Positions 8,195 through 16,729 of a DNA stretch of 64,000 bases are shown in pieces. The stretch is taken from assembly GCF_003201475.1 (NCBI RefSeq), contig NZ_QJJK01000003.1:186001-250000 (forward strand). The letters are read 5' to 3'. A model generated the notes under the pieces. The model was given only the letters and a program-made list of their open reading frames with translations, made no database searches and was not told where the DNA came from. Source of the stretch: Chelatococcus asaccharovorans (GTDB lineage: Bacteria; Pseudomonadota; Alphaproteobacteria; Rhizobiales; Beijerinckiaceae). Positions within the stretch are counted from its first letter, which is position 1; every line of letters starts with the position of its first letter. Position numbers and translations under genes: made by a program.

Positions 8195-8537
8195 AAGGGT
8201 TGACGTAACCCACCATGGTCAAGGGTCATTCCGGGACGTCCGAAGGACGGGCCCGGAATCCATGAACATTGTCGGTCGCCGGCAAGGTTGGACTGTGTTC
8301 ATGGGTTCCCTTCCCGCGGGCTTTAAGCCCGCGCCGGGAACGACACGCTACGTTTCTCGCCCAAACCGTCATGGCCGGGCTCGTCCCGGCCATCCCGAAC
8401 GGTGAGGCATCGACTTTGCCCATCGGGATCCCCGGCACAAGGCCGGGGATGACGGCCGCGGATGGGTAGTGGACGCAGCCCTCCAGATCATGTCCATTGC
8501 TCTTTCCACCTGTCCGCACCCAACATGGCGTCGATGA
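8195..8537. repeat. modA-modB intergenic region: cluster of nested palindromes
   Basis: No gene is seen in these 343 bp. They hold successive inverted repeats: ATTCCGGG (8228-8235) with CCCGGAAT (8252-8259), itself enclosing CGTCC/GGACG; CCATGAACA (8260-8268) with TGTTCATGG (8296-8304); CGCGGGCT/AGCCCGCG near 8320; ATGGCCGGG/CCCGGCCAT near 8371-8393; and ATCCCCGGC/GCCGGGGAT near 8430-8452. This is the look of rhizobial REP/BIME-type dispersed elements. Inside a transport operon they may stabilise the upstream modA message relative to modBC. Confidence 0.7.
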
Positions 8538-9239
8538 ATGTCCTGGCTTGAGCTCAGCCCCGCGGAATGGACGGCTGTCCATCTCAGCCTGAAGGTGTCG
8601 TTCTGGGCGATGCTCGCCAGCCTGCCGTTCGGCATCATCGTCGCGTTGCTGCTCGCGCGCGGCCGCTTCTGGGGGCATTCTCTGCTCAACGGCATCGTGC
8701 ATCTGCCGCTCGTGCTGCCGCCGGTCGTCACCGGCTTCCTCCTGCTCATCCTGTTCGGGCGGCGCGGGCCTATCGGCGCCTTCCTCGACCAGTATTTCGG
8801 CATCGTCTTCTCCTTCCGCTGGACGGGCGCGGCGCTCGCCTGCGCGGTGATGGCGTTTCCGCTCATGGTCCGTTCCATCCGCCTGTCCATCGAGGCGGTC
8901 GATACGCGGCTCGAGGTGGCAGCCGGCACGCTCGGCGCCAATCCCGTCTGGGTGTTCGTGACGGTGACGCTGCCGCTGATCCTGCCGGGCATCATCGCCG
9001 GCATGGTCATCGCCTTCGCCAAGGCCATGGGCGAGTTCGGCGCGACGATCACCTTTGTGTCGAATATCCCCGGCGAGACGCAGACCCTGTCGGCGGCGAT
9101 CTACACCTTCACGCAAGTGCCGGGCGGCGACGCCGGCGCCATGCGGCTGACGATCGTCGCGGTCGTCATCGCCATGGCCGCGCTCCTCCTGTCCGAAGTC
9201 CTGGCGCGCGGCGTCGCCCGCCGCATCGCGGCCGCATGA
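8538..9239 (+). CDS. modB: Molybdate ABC transporter permease ModB
   Basis: 233-residue inner-membrane permease with five to six hydrophobic segments. It carries LPLVLPPVVTGFLLL, characteristic of ModB/CysT-type permeases, and the EAA-type loop LEVAAGTLGANPVWVF (about residues 130-145) followed by TLPLILPGIIAG. FAKAMGEFGATITF is likewise typical of ModB. The ATG at 8538 is used because the ATG four bases earlier runs into a stop after five codons. Its stop overlaps the first of three mini-ORFs that lead to modC. Confidence 0.93.
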   Translation: MSWLELSPAEWTAVHLSLKVSFWAMLASLPFGIIVALLLARGRFWGHSLLNGIVHLPLVLPPVVTGFLLLILFGRRGPIGAFLDQYFGIVFSFRWTGAALACAVMAFPLMVRSIRLSIEAVDTRLEVAAGTLGANPVWVFVTVTLPLILPGIIAGMVIAFAKAMGEFGATITFVSNIPGETQTLSAAIYTFTQVPGGDAGAMRLTIVAVVIAMAALLLSEVLARGVARRIAAA

Positions 9240-9296
9240 TCGATGACGTCATGAACAGCAATCCATGACCTGCAATCCATGACCTACAATCCATGA
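9236..9296 (+). other. Chain of three ATGA-overlapping mini-ORFs linking modB to modC
   Basis: Three tiny reading frames fill the modB-modC junction: 9236-9268 (MIDDVMNSNP), 9265-9282 (MTCNP) and 9279-9296 (MTYNP). Each start overlaps the preceding stop as ATGA, and the last overlaps the modC start at 9293. The last two arise from a roughly 14-bp direct repeat containing CAATCCATGA, present three times. A ribosome leaving modB could pass stop to start down to modC. The layout is directly visible; a regulatory role is inference. Confidence 0.6.
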
Positions 9297-10408
9297 GCAT
9301 CGACATCGACGTCACCCACCGGTTCGGGGCCTTCCGTCTCGCCGCCCGCTTCACCGGCGGGGCCGGCGTGACCGCGCTGTTCGGCCGCTCGGGCTCGGGC
9401 AAGACCTCGCTCATCAATATCATCGGCGGCCTGCTGCGGCCGGACCGGGGGCGCGTGGTGATCGACGGGGTCACGCTCGTCGATACCGACCGTGGGATCT
9501 TCGTGCCGAAACATCGTCGGCGCCTTGGCTACGTCTTCCAGGAGGCGCGGCTCTTTCCGCATATGAGCGTGCGGCGCAATCTTCTCTACGGACGCGGCTT
9601 CGTACCGGCCGGCGAGCGCGTCGCCGTGGAGCCGATCGTCGCCATGCTCGGCATCGGTCACCTGCTCGAGAGGCGGCCGGCCGGGCTCTCCGGCGGCGAG
9701 AAGCAGCGCGTGGCGATCGGGCGGGCGCTCCTCGCCAGTCCCCGGCTCCTCTTGATGGACGAGCCGCTGGCTGCCCTCGACGAGAGCCGCAAGGGCGAAA
9801 TCCTGCCCTATATCGAGCGCCTGCGTGACGAGATGCGCCTGCCGATCGTCTATGTCAGCCATTCCGTCGCCGAGGTGGCGCGGCTCGCCACCACACTGGT
9901 CGTGCTGAATGCCGGCGAGGTGGCGGCGGCCGGGCCGGCGGCGGAGGTGATGCAGCGCCTCGATCTCTCGCCTCTCACGGGTCCGGAGGGTACCGGGGCG
10001 GTGATCGATGGGACCGTCGCCGCGCAGGACGAACGCTACGGCCTGACGCTCGTGGCGACCCCGGCGGGCGAGCTCCGCATTCCGTCGGTCGCGAAACCGG
10101 TCGGGGCGCCCGTCCGCCTGCATATCCGGGCGCGGGACGTCATGCTGGCGGATCGGCGGCCGGAAGGGTTGAGCGCGCTCAACATCATCGCCGGCGTCAT
10201 TGCGGAAATCGGGTCGCCTGTGGGCGCGGCGGTCGAGATCCGCCTGGACTGCCAGGGCGTGCCGCTCGTCGCGCGGCTGACACGCCTGTCGCTGGATCGC
10301 CTGGGGCTCGCGCCGGGCAGGACGGTCTTTGCCGTGGTCAAGGCGGTCTCGTTCCTTCCCGAAGAGCCCGGCAAGCGGGAGGGCTCCGCAGCAGACGCCG
10401 CGGATTGA
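9293..10408 (+). CDS. modC: Molybdate ABC transporter ATP-binding protein ModC
   Basis: 371-residue ATPase of the molybdate importer. Walker A GRSGSGKTS (about residues 31-39), Q-loop FQEARLFPHMSV, signature LSGGEKQRVAIGRALL, Walker B LLLMDEPLAALD and switch His in YVSHSVAEV. The C-terminal third is a TOBE-type domain (LRIPSVAKPVGAPVRLHIRARDVML), as in ModC, where molybdate can bind and inhibit. The length matches the family. It ends 10 bp from the convergent modE gene. Confidence 0.94.
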   Translation: MSIDIDVTHRFGAFRLAARFTGGAGVTALFGRSGSGKTSLINIIGGLLRPDRGRVVIDGVTLVDTDRGIFVPKHRRRLGYVFQEARLFPHMSVRRNLLYGRGFVPAGERVAVEPIVAMLGIGHLLERRPAGLSGGEKQRVAIGRALLASPRLLLMDEPLAALDESRKGEILPYIERLRDEMRLPIVYVSHSVAEVARLATTLVVLNAGEVAAAGPAAEVMQRLDLSPLTGPEGTGAVIDGTVAAQDERYGLTLVATPAGELRIPSVAKPVGAPVRLHIRARDVMLADRRPEGLSALNIIAGVIAEIGSPVGAAVEIRLDCQGVPLVARLTRLSLDRLGLAPGRTVFAVVKAVSFLPEEPGKREGSAADAAD

Positions 10409-10418
10409 CCCGCAGTGC

Positions 10419-10868
10419 TCAGTCAGCGGCCAGGGCTTCGGCGAAGGCGTCGAGATCATCCGCGACCGCTTTGTGGGCATTGCGCTCAAGCCGCCGATAG
10501 CGCGCGACGAGGTCCTGGCCGAGCGGCGTCAGCACGGCGCCGCCCCCACGGGATCCGCCATGCTGGGTCGCGACCACCGGCGTCCGGAAGGCGCGGTTGA
10601 GACTGTCGATCAGGAGCCAGGCGCGCCGATAGGACATCTCCATGGCGCGCCCGGCCGCCGAGATCGAGCCGGTTTCGGCGATCAGTTCCATCAGCCGGAC
10701 CTTGCCGGGGCCGAGCGCACCCTGGCTGCCGAGATCGACGCGAATCGTCAGGCGGCCGGCGGGGCCGGCAGGATTATGCGTCAGGCGGGTGACGCCGCGG
10801 GCGGGCGAGGGGGCAGCAGAATGAGGCGCTGCCGCAGTTTTCGAGTTCGCCATGGCCGCGATGTCCAT
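10419..10868 (-). CDS. modE: ModE-type molybdate-responsive regulator, winged-helix domain only
   Basis: 149-residue DNA-binding protein. It has the ModE N-terminal winged helix: LGPGKVRLMELIAETGSI, then SAAGRAMEMSYRRAWLLID, then GGSRGGGAVLTPLGQDLVARYR. E. coli ModE is about 260 residues because it adds a tandem molybdate-binding domain; that half is absent here, as in many alphaproteobacterial ModE-like proteins. The first 35 residues are Ala/Pro-rich and the start (10868 or 10853) is uncertain because no clear ribosome site is seen. Convergent with modC; likely acts at the box at 7326-7349. Confidence 0.82.
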   Translation of the reverse strand: MDIAAMANSKTAAAPHSAAPSPARGVTRLTHNPAGPAGRLTIRVDLGSQGALGPGKVRLMELIAETGSISAAGRAMEMSYRRAWLLIDSLNRAFRTPVVATQHGGSRGGGAVLTPLGQDLVARYRRLERNAHKAVADDLDAFAEALAAD

Positions 10869-11088
10869 TGTCGACTAAAGGAGCAAATTGTGCTGTCGCT
10901 TCTGCCCGCTGTAAAGCAATCCACAGAAGCAGGCGAGCGATGTCCGGCAATTGCCTGTCAAGGTCTTGAAATGGCCACGCGCCCGGCCTTTGGCTATGGA
11001 GAGACATCGGAGACCATGAGCGGCCTTTGGGGCCTGGCCTCATAGCCTCCGGAATGACGACCGTGACACAGCAAATTGCGGGAGCCCG

Positions 11089-13449
11089 ATGGTATCCATC
11101 AATCAGCGTATCGCCGACGAGCTGGGCGTGCAGGAAAAGCAGGTCGCAGCGGCCGTGGACCTCTTGGACGGCGGGGCGACCGTGCCCTTCGTCGCCCGCT
11201 ATCGCAAGGAGGCGACCGGTGCCCTCGACGACGCGCAACTGCGCACGCTCGACGAGCGGCTTCGCTATCTGCGTGATCTCGAGGAGCGCCGTGCGGCCGT
11301 GCTCGCCAGCATCGCCGAACAGGGCAAGCTCGACGCGGCGCTGGAGGCGGCGATCAAGGCCGCCGATACCAAGGCGCGGCTCGAAGACATCTACCTGCCC
11401 TTCAAGCCGAAGCGCCGCACCAAGGCGCAGATCGCCCGCGAGGCGGGGCTCGGGCCGCTCGCCGAAGCGCTGCTGACCAAGCCCGCGCTTGACCCGGCCG
11501 CGCAGGCGGCGGCCTTCGTCAATGCCGACAAGGGCGTCGGAGATGTGCAGGCCGCCCTCGACGGTGCCCGGTCGATCCTGGTCGAGCGCTTCTCGGAGGA
11601 TGCCGATCTCATCGGCGCCTTGCGCGAAGAGGTCTGGACCCGCGGCAAGGTCACCTCCAAGGTGCGCGAGGGCAAGGAGACGGCCGGCGCCAAATTCGCG
11701 GATTATTTCGATTTCAGCGAGCCCCTGGTGAAGCTGCCGTCGCATCGCATTCTCGCGCTCTACCGCGGCGAGAAGGAGGAATTTCTCGACATCCGGATCG
11801 AGCCGGAGCCCGAGGCGCCGCCTGCGGCGGCAAAGACAGCGTCTCCGCAGCCCGGCACCTACGAGCGGCGCATCGCGCATCGCTTCGGCATCATCGACCA
11901 GGGCAGGCCGGGCGACAAATGGCTCGCCGAGACCGTACGCTGGGCCTGGCGCACCAAGATCCTCGTGCATATCAGCGTGGACCTGCGCGGCCGGCTCTGG
12001 CAGGCCGCCGAGGATGAGGCGGTGAAGGTCTTCGCCGGCAACCTCAGGGATCTGCTGCTGGCCGCACCCGCCGGCACCCGCGCCACCATGGGCCTCGACC
12101 CCGGCTTCCGCACCGGCGTGAAGGTGGCGGTGGTGGATGCGACCTCGCGCGTCGTCGCGACCGCGACCATCTATCCGCACGAGCCGCAGCGGCGTTGGGA
12201 CGAGGCCATCGCCACGCTGGCGGCGCTTGCGGCACGGCACAAGGTCGAGCTCGTGGCGATCGGCAACGGCACGGCCTCGCGCGAAACCGACAAGCTCGCC
12301 GCCGAGCTCATCCAGCGCTATCCCGAGCTCAAGCTCACCAAGATCATGGTGTCGGAGGCGGGCGCCTCGGTCTATTCCGCCTCGGCCTATGCCTCGCAGG
12401 AACTGCCGGATCTCGACGTCTCGTTGCGCGGCGCGGTGTCGATCGCGCGGCGCCTGCAGGACCCGCTGGCGGAGCTCGTAAAGATCGATCCGAAATCGAT
12501 CGGCGTCGGCCAGTATCAGCATGACCTCGCCGAATCGAAACTCTCACGCTCGCTCGATGCCGTCGTCGAGGATTGCGTGAACGCGGTCGGCGTCGACGTG
12601 AACACGGCTTCGGCACCGCTGCTGGCGCGCGTCTCCGGCGTCGGGGAGGGGCTTGCCCAGAACATCGTGCTGCACCGCGACGAGAACGGCCCCTTCCGCA
12701 AGCGCAGCGACTTGAAGAAGGTTGCGCGGCTCGGGCCGAAGGCCTTCGAGCAGGCGGCCGGCTTCCTGCGCATCCCGAAGGGCGATGATCCGCTCGATGC
12801 CTCCAGCGTCCATCCGGAAGCCTATCCGGTGGTGCGCCGCATCCTGGAGGCGACCAGGAGCGATATCCGCGGCTTGATCGGCAATGCGACGGTGCTGCGC
12901 GGCCTCCAGCCCGTGCGCTTCACCGACGAGACCTTTGGCCTGCCGACCGTCACCGACATCCTGAAGGAGCTGGAAAAGCCCGGCCGTGACCCGCGCCCGG
13001 CCTTCAAGACGGCGACCTTCCGCGAGGGCGTGGAGAAATTGAGCGATCTCGAGCCCGGCATGGTGCTCGAAGGCGTCGTGACCAATGTCGCGGCCTTCGG
13101 CGCTTTCGTCGATATCGGCGTGCACCAGGATGGGCTCGTTCACATCTCGGCGATGGCCTCGACCTTCGTGAAGGACCCGCGCGCTGTGGCGAAGCCCGGC
13201 GATATCGTGCGCGTCAAGGTGCTGGAGGTGGATCAGGCGCGCAAGCGCATCGCCTTGACCATGCGCCTCGACGACGATGTCGCGCGGGAACCGCGCCGCG
13301 GGGGACCGGAGAGGCCTCAACCGCGTCCGGGCCAGCAGGCCAGTCGGCCGCCGCAGCGTCAGCAGCCCGCCAAGACGGACACAGGCGGTGCGCTGGCCGA
13401 GGCCCTGCGCCGCGCCGGCCTGAAAGGCGGCAACGAGCCGCGCCGGTGA
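11089..13449 (+). CDS. tex: Tex family RNA-binding transcription accessory protein
   Basis: 786 residues. N-terminal helical Tex domain with [15 protein letters not shown] near residue 40; a YqgF/RNase H-like core beginning [17 protein letters not shown] near residue 330; helix-hairpin-helix units around [16 protein letters not shown] and [16 protein letters not shown]-like segments near 505-560; and a C-terminal S1 domain ([21 protein letters not shown] to LVHISAMAS), here abbreviated, about residues 655-725. A basic Pro/Gln-rich tail follows. The start ATG is preceded by GGAG. Tex proteins bind nucleic acid and affect transcription and stress tolerance. Monocistronic, in a 220-bp upstream gap without obvious features. 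Confidence 0.95.
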   Translation: MVSINQRIADELGVQEKQVAAAVDLLDGGATVPFVARYRKEATGALDDAQLRTLDERLRYLRDLEERRAAVLASIAEQGKLDAALEAAIKAADTKARLEDIYLPFKPKRRTKAQIAREAGLGPLAEALLTKPALDPAAQAAAFVNADKGVGDVQAALDGARSILVERFSEDADLIGALREEVWTRGKVTSKVREGKETAGAKFADYFDFSEPLVKLPSHRILALYRGEKEEFLDIRIEPEPEAPPAAAKTASPQPGTYERRIAHRFGIIDQGRPGDKWLAETVRWAWRTKILVHISVDLRGRLWQAAEDEAVKVFAGNLRDLLLAAPAGTRATMGLDPGFRTGVKVAVVDATSRVVATATIYPHEPQRRWDEAIATLAALAARHKVELVAIGNGTASRETDKLAAELIQRYPELKLTKIMVSEAGASVYSASAYASQELPDLDVSLRGAVSIARRLQDPLAELVKIDPKSIGVGQYQHDLAESKLSRSLDAVVEDCVNAVGVDVNTASAPLLARVSGVGEGLAQNIVLHRDENGPFRKRSDLKKVARLGPKAFEQAAGFLRIPKGDDPLDASSVHPEAYPVVRRILEATRSDIRGLIGNATVLRGLQPVRFTDETFGLPTVTDILKELEKPGRDPRPAFKTATFREGVEKLSDLEPGMVLEGVVTNVAAFGAFVDIGVHQDGLVHISAMASTFVKDPRAVAKPGDIVRVKVLEVDQARKRIALTMRLDDDVAREPRRGGPERPQPRPGQQASRPPQRQQPAKTDTGGALAEALRRAGLKGGNEPRR

Positions 13450-13475
13450 CGGTGCGCGCTCTTGCATAACGGGCG

Positions 13476-13579
13476 GTGTCATTCCCGGCGGGCTGCGCAG
13501 CAGCCCGGGAAGGGAATCCATCATCGTGATCCGCTCCATGGATCCCCTTCGCGTCGCTGCGCAACGCCGGGGATGACAC
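13476..13579. repeat. Intergenic palindromic element (REP/BIME-like)
   Basis: The element is bounded by GTGTCATTCCCGGCG (13476-13490) and CGCCGGGGATGACAC (13565-13579), which pair along 15 bases with one G-U. Inside is a perfect GGGCTGC-GCA-GCAGCCC hairpin. It sits between convergent tex and the amidohydrolase gene, where it may end transcription from both sides. Confidence 0.65.
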
Positions 13580-13616
13580 GGAGGGGCCGCCGTTCCCTCT
13601 CGCCGGCGGGGTGACC

Positions 13617-14516
13617 TCAAGCCAGCCGATAGATCCGCGCGGCATTGGTGGCGAAAAGCTGGCTCTGCTCGGTCGGCGAACTCCCCCTGATCAGCGCATG
13701 GGTGGCCTCGACCCAGCGGGTCAGGCTGCCGGTCAGCGTGCAGACCGGCCAGTCACTGCCCCAGACGAGCCGGTCCCAACCGAAGACGTCGATAACATGC
13801 GCGGCGGCGGGCCGCAGGTCCTCCACCGTCCACTCGGTGGGGGCGGCATAGGAGATCAGCCCCGAGAACTTGCAGGTCACGCTGGGCAGGCGGGCGAGTG
13901 CCGCCATGTCAGCCTTCCATGCATCAGGCGGCCCGGCGCCCGGTTTGCCGCAATGATCCAGCACGAACGTAACGTCCGGGCAGCGGGCGGCGAGCGCCGT
14001 CGCCAGCGGCAGCTCGTGGCCGAGGACGCAAAGGTCGAAGGTGAGGCCGAGAGGTGCCAATCGCCGCAGGTTTTCCACGAGCAAAGGGTTTTCGTAGATC
14101 TCCGGCTTGCCCTGGAAGACATGGCGGAGGCCCTTGACCAGAGGGTTCGCCGCGAGCCGCTCAGTGTGTTCGGCAAAACCCGGCAGGTCCGGCCGGCATC
14201 CCGCTATCGCCCCGACGACGGGGGCGCCGAGACCCGTCGTATAGGCCGCTTCCGCCGCGGCCTGATCGGGCGCCACATCCACCTCCATATGCAGCGCCGC
14301 GGTGATTCCAAGGGCTTGCGCCTCGTGCCAATAGCTGTCGAGCGTGAAGGCGCGCTGGAGCCCCGGCTCATGCGCTATCCAGGGATAGGCGAAGCGGTGC
14401 GGTTCGATGAGATGGAGATGGGTGTCGATGAGATTCGGCGGCTGCGCGGTCGAGCCGCGGGCGGAGGCTTGCTCCTCTGCGTCGGCTGTTCCCGCCTGAT
14501 GGACTTGATCCCGCAT
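13617..14516 (-). CDS. Amidohydrolase family 2 protein (L-fuconolactonase-like)
   Basis: 299-residue TIM-barrel metal hydrolase. Start ATG at 14516 with GGGAGG 6 bases upstream; the in-frame upstream extension to 14615 is not needed. It carries DTHLHLIEP near residue 35 (the family H-x-H), a barrel His in FVLDHCGKPG near 185, and VWGSDWPVC near 260. This is the pattern of amidohydrolase_2 enzymes such as fuconolactonase and 2-pyrone-4,6-dicarboxylate lactonase, which open lactone rings. No pathway partners nearby. A sugar-lactone hydrolase is the best guess. Confidence 0.82.
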   Translation of the reverse strand: MRDQVHQAGTADAEEQASARGSTAQPPNLIDTHLHLIEPHRFAYPWIAHEPGLQRAFTLDSYWHEAQALGITAALHMEVDVAPDQAAAEAAYTTGLGAPVVGAIAGCRPDLPGFAEHTERLAANPLVKGLRHVFQGKPEIYENPLLVENLRRLAPLGLTFDLCVLGHELPLATALAARCPDVTFVLDHCGKPGAGPPDAWKADMAALARLPSVTCKFSGLISYAAPTEWTVEDLRPAAAHVIDVFGWDRLVWGSDWPVCTLTGSLTRWVEATHALIRGSSPTEQSQLFATNAARIYRLA

Positions 14517-14650
14517 CGCCGCCTCCCGAGAGCACCCGCCGAATGCGATGCTCAAAGACGGAGAAGCGACGTCCTGTTGCCGCCGCAGCGTGCGCTCCTC
14601 CATCGCGCCGACCATAGAGGATCGTCATCGCGCACGACAAGGTGCCGAGC

Positions 14651-14674
14651 GCGCTGGCTCTGCCAAGCCAGCGC
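14651..14674. repeat. Perfect hairpin in the intergenic region
   Basis: GCGCTGGCT-CTGCCA-AGCCAGCGC, 9-bp arms and a 6-base loop. It lies downstream of the small gene at 14740 (minus strand) and upstream of the amidohydrolase. No T-run follows on either strand, so it is only a possible terminator or processing site. Confidence 0.5.
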
Positions 14675-14702
14675 TTGCAAAGTTGCCTTGCCAAGGCCAG
14701 CG

Positions 14703-14734
14703 ATGCATGCGGATCCGCCATAATCCGCATGCAT
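14703..14734 (-). terminator. Probable terminator hairpin of the small gene at 14740-14967
   Basis: Perfect 12-bp inverted repeat ATGCATGCGGAT (14703-14714) and ATCCGCATGCAT (14723-14734) with an 8-base loop, beginning 5 bases after the stop of the minus-strand gene. There is no long T-run, so termination may be weak or need a factor. Confidence 0.5.
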
Positions 14735-14739
14735 GGACT

Positions 14740-14967
14740 TTACTGGCGCATGCGGGTGATTTCCCAGAGCGCCGCCAGTTTCTCGGGCGTCAGCGTCTCG
14801 CCGCTTTCCGTCCGGACCCAGGCGATATCCTTGTTGCCCGGCTTCTGCGTCATCGCGAAGGCCACGGCATCGTCGAGCGTCTCGAAGTCGATGGCGTCGC
14901 GTTCGCTGGCTTCGCGATTGGCCGACCAATATTGCAACCGCGCAGGCTTGTTGAGTTCGGCGTGCAT
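14740..14967 (-). CDS. Small protein of unknown function
   Basis: 75 residues, soluble, with a strong AGGAGG ribosome site 5 bases before the ATG. Acidic and helical in the middle (FETLDDAVAFAMTQ) with ETLTPEKLAALWEI at the end. No cysteines, signal peptide or membrane segment. The phrase pattern (LDDAVAFAM, IAWVRTESGETLTPEKL) resembles short proteins common in Hyphomicrobiales, but I know no function for them. A hairpin follows the stop. Confidence 0.65.
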   Translation of the reverse strand: MHAELNKPARLQYWSANREASERDAIDFETLDDAVAFAMTQKPGNKDIAWVRTESGETLTPEKLAALWEITRMRQ

Positions 14968-15091
14968 GCAAGCCTCCTTCCTGTGATGGGGTTAGCGAGA
15001 GGAGAACGATCAAAGACGGGATGGGTTCGCCCGGTGCCTCCTTCCGCGATCCGCGTCATCGGAACCATGGCGGGGTGTCGCGGGTTGGGAG

Positions 15092-16480
15092 ATGACAGGC
15101 AAGCCCAAGCCCAAACCCAAGCCCAAGCCTCACGGCTCCCGCTCACGCGCGTCAAAGGCCCAGATGACAAATTCGGCAAATGATCCGGCCAAGAAGCCCG
15201 CCAAGACACTCCCCAAGAAGCCCGCCAAGACACTCCCCGAGTCCCCCGCCAAGACACTCTCCGAGACCCCCGCGAAGTCCCCCGCCAAGGAGCCCGCCAA
15301 AGGGCCTGCCAAGGAGCTTGCCAAGGAGCCCGCCAGGAAGCCTGCCCCCGCGAACAAACCGACAGGCAAAGTGAGGAGCGGGGGCGGCACTGACAGAAAC
15401 GCGCCCGACACCGCGGAGGTCCCTCCGCCGGCCGTGGGAGTCCACGGAGCCGATGTCCTTCCGTCCGTGATCGTCGAGACCTACAACGCGGAACTGCGGG
15501 ATGACGAGGGCTTTGTTGGCGACCGTGCGGCCAAGGGCGCCTTCACGGAGATTCTCGACAATCTGCGCAAGACGCTGCGGGAATACGGCGATGATCCGCT
15601 CGGCGAGGCGGACACGGACGCCATCAAGCGCAGCAAGCTGGAGGCCATCCTCGCCAAGGGCGACTCGGCCGCCGCCGCATTGGTGATGAGTGCCATCGAG
15701 GACTACGCGCAGGAATTGACGGCGGTCATCCGCCGCTTCCGGCGGCAGAAGTCGTGGTCCAGTGTGGAGCGTATCGTGTTTGGAGGCGGCTTTCGCGACA
15801 GCCGTGTCGGGGAACTCGCCATCGGCCGGGCGTCCGTTCTTCTCAAGCAGGACGGTCATGGCGTCGAACTGGCGTTGATCCGCAACCATCCCGACGAGGC
15901 CGGTCTCATCGGGGCCGTGCATCTCGCCCCATCCTGGATGTTCGCCGGCCATGACAGTATTCTGGCGATCGATATCGGCGGGACGAATATCCGTGCCGGC
16001 GTCGTCCACCTCAAGCACAAGAAGGACCCCGATCTCGGCAAGGCCTCGGTCTGGGAGACCGAGATCTGGCGCCATCGGGACGAGAAGCCGACGCGCCGGG
16101 AGGCCGTCGAGAGGCTGGTGGGCATGGTGGAAGGTCTCATCGAAAAGTCGGTCGAGGCCGAGCTTGTCCTTGCGCCGTTCATCGGCATCGGCTGCCCGGG
16201 TGAGATCGCCGGCGACGGCTGCATCACCAAGGGCGCGCAAAACCTGCCGGGAAACTGGGAAGGCAGCCGCTTCAATCTGGCGCGTGAACTCCAGCAGGCG
16301 ATTCCGGTCATCGGTGACCACGAGACCGCGGTGCTCATCCACAACGATGCCGTCGTGCAGGGGCTGAGTGAGGTGCCTTTCATGGCTGATGTGGAGAGAT
16401 GGGGCATCCTCACGATCGGCACAGGCCTCGGCAACGGCGTTTTCGTCAACCGGCGCAAGGGCGACGGGACAATCGATTAG
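15092..16480 (+). CDS. ROK-family sugar-kinase-like protein with Lys/Pro/Ala repeat N-terminus
   Basis: 462 residues in two unlike parts. Residues 1-100 are low-complexity: (KP)n, then repeated PAK-x-x-PAK units, very basic, like histone H1 tails. Residues about 290-460 form a ROK domain: ATP phosphate loop LAIDIGGTNIRAGVV, GIGCPGEIAGDG, the catalytic-Asp-type motif HNDAVVQGL and TIGTGLGNGVFVN. The middle (100-290) is mixed alpha/beta without a motif I know. The usual ROK zinc-binding Cys cluster is absent and the protein ends soon after the last glycine motif. Sugar phosphorylation is possible but unproven. GGGAG directly precedes the ATG. Confidence 0.75.
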   Translation: MTGKPKPKPKPKPHGSRSRASKAQMTNSANDPAKKPAKTLPKKPAKTLPESPAKTLSETPAKSPAKEPAKGPAKELAKEPARKPAPANKPTGKVRSGGGTDRNAPDTAEVPPPAVGVHGADVLPSVIVETYNAELRDDEGFVGDRAAKGAFTEILDNLRKTLREYGDDPLGEADTDAIKRSKLEAILAKGDSAAAALVMSAIEDYAQELTAVIRRFRRQKSWSSVERIVFGGGFRDSRVGELAIGRASVLLKQDGHGVELALIRNHPDEAGLIGAVHLAPSWMFAGHDSILAIDIGGTNIRAGVVHLKHKKDPDLGKASVWETEIWRHRDEKPTRREAVERLVGMVEGLIEKSVEAELVLAPFIGIGCPGEIAGDGCITKGAQNLPGNWEGSRFNLARELQQAIPVIGDHETAVLIHNDAVVQGLSEVPFMADVERWGILTIGTGLGNGVFVNRRKGDGTID

Positions 16481-16694
16481 CCAAGCTCCGCATTTCTTCG
16501 GCCTTTAAGGCCCCGATAACGCAACTGCGATAGCCAATGCGGCAGCGCAGCACTTGCGTGATGAGGCCCAATGGAATAAGCCTCCCCCGCAGATGCGAAC
16601 CACTCTAAAGGCGCAAATTCTCCAAGCGGGGCTTTGGCTTCGTGGATAGACTGGGCGCCGTGAGGGTCACATCGCTCACATTGAGTCGTTTTTC

Positions 16695-16711
16695 GCCCGC
16701 GCTTTGCGGGC
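16695..16711. promoter_or_regulatory. Hairpin in the nuo leader
   Basis: GCCCGC-GCTTT-GCGGGC, 18 bases before the nuoA start, in the 249-bp gap that must contain the nuo promoter. It could influence nuoA translation. I could not pick a convincing -35/-10 pair in this gap. Confidence 0.4.
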
Positions 16712-16729
16712 CCTGCCTGCGAGTTCCGG

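Noticed and set aside
8226-9116. 296-codon minus-strand frame across the modA-modB repeats
   Set aside because: Runs through palindromic repeats and antisense to modB; composition is that of a shadow frame.
14651-14734. Possible CRISPR-like repeat array
   Set aside because: Only two different hairpins, no regularly spaced repeated units and no cas genes.
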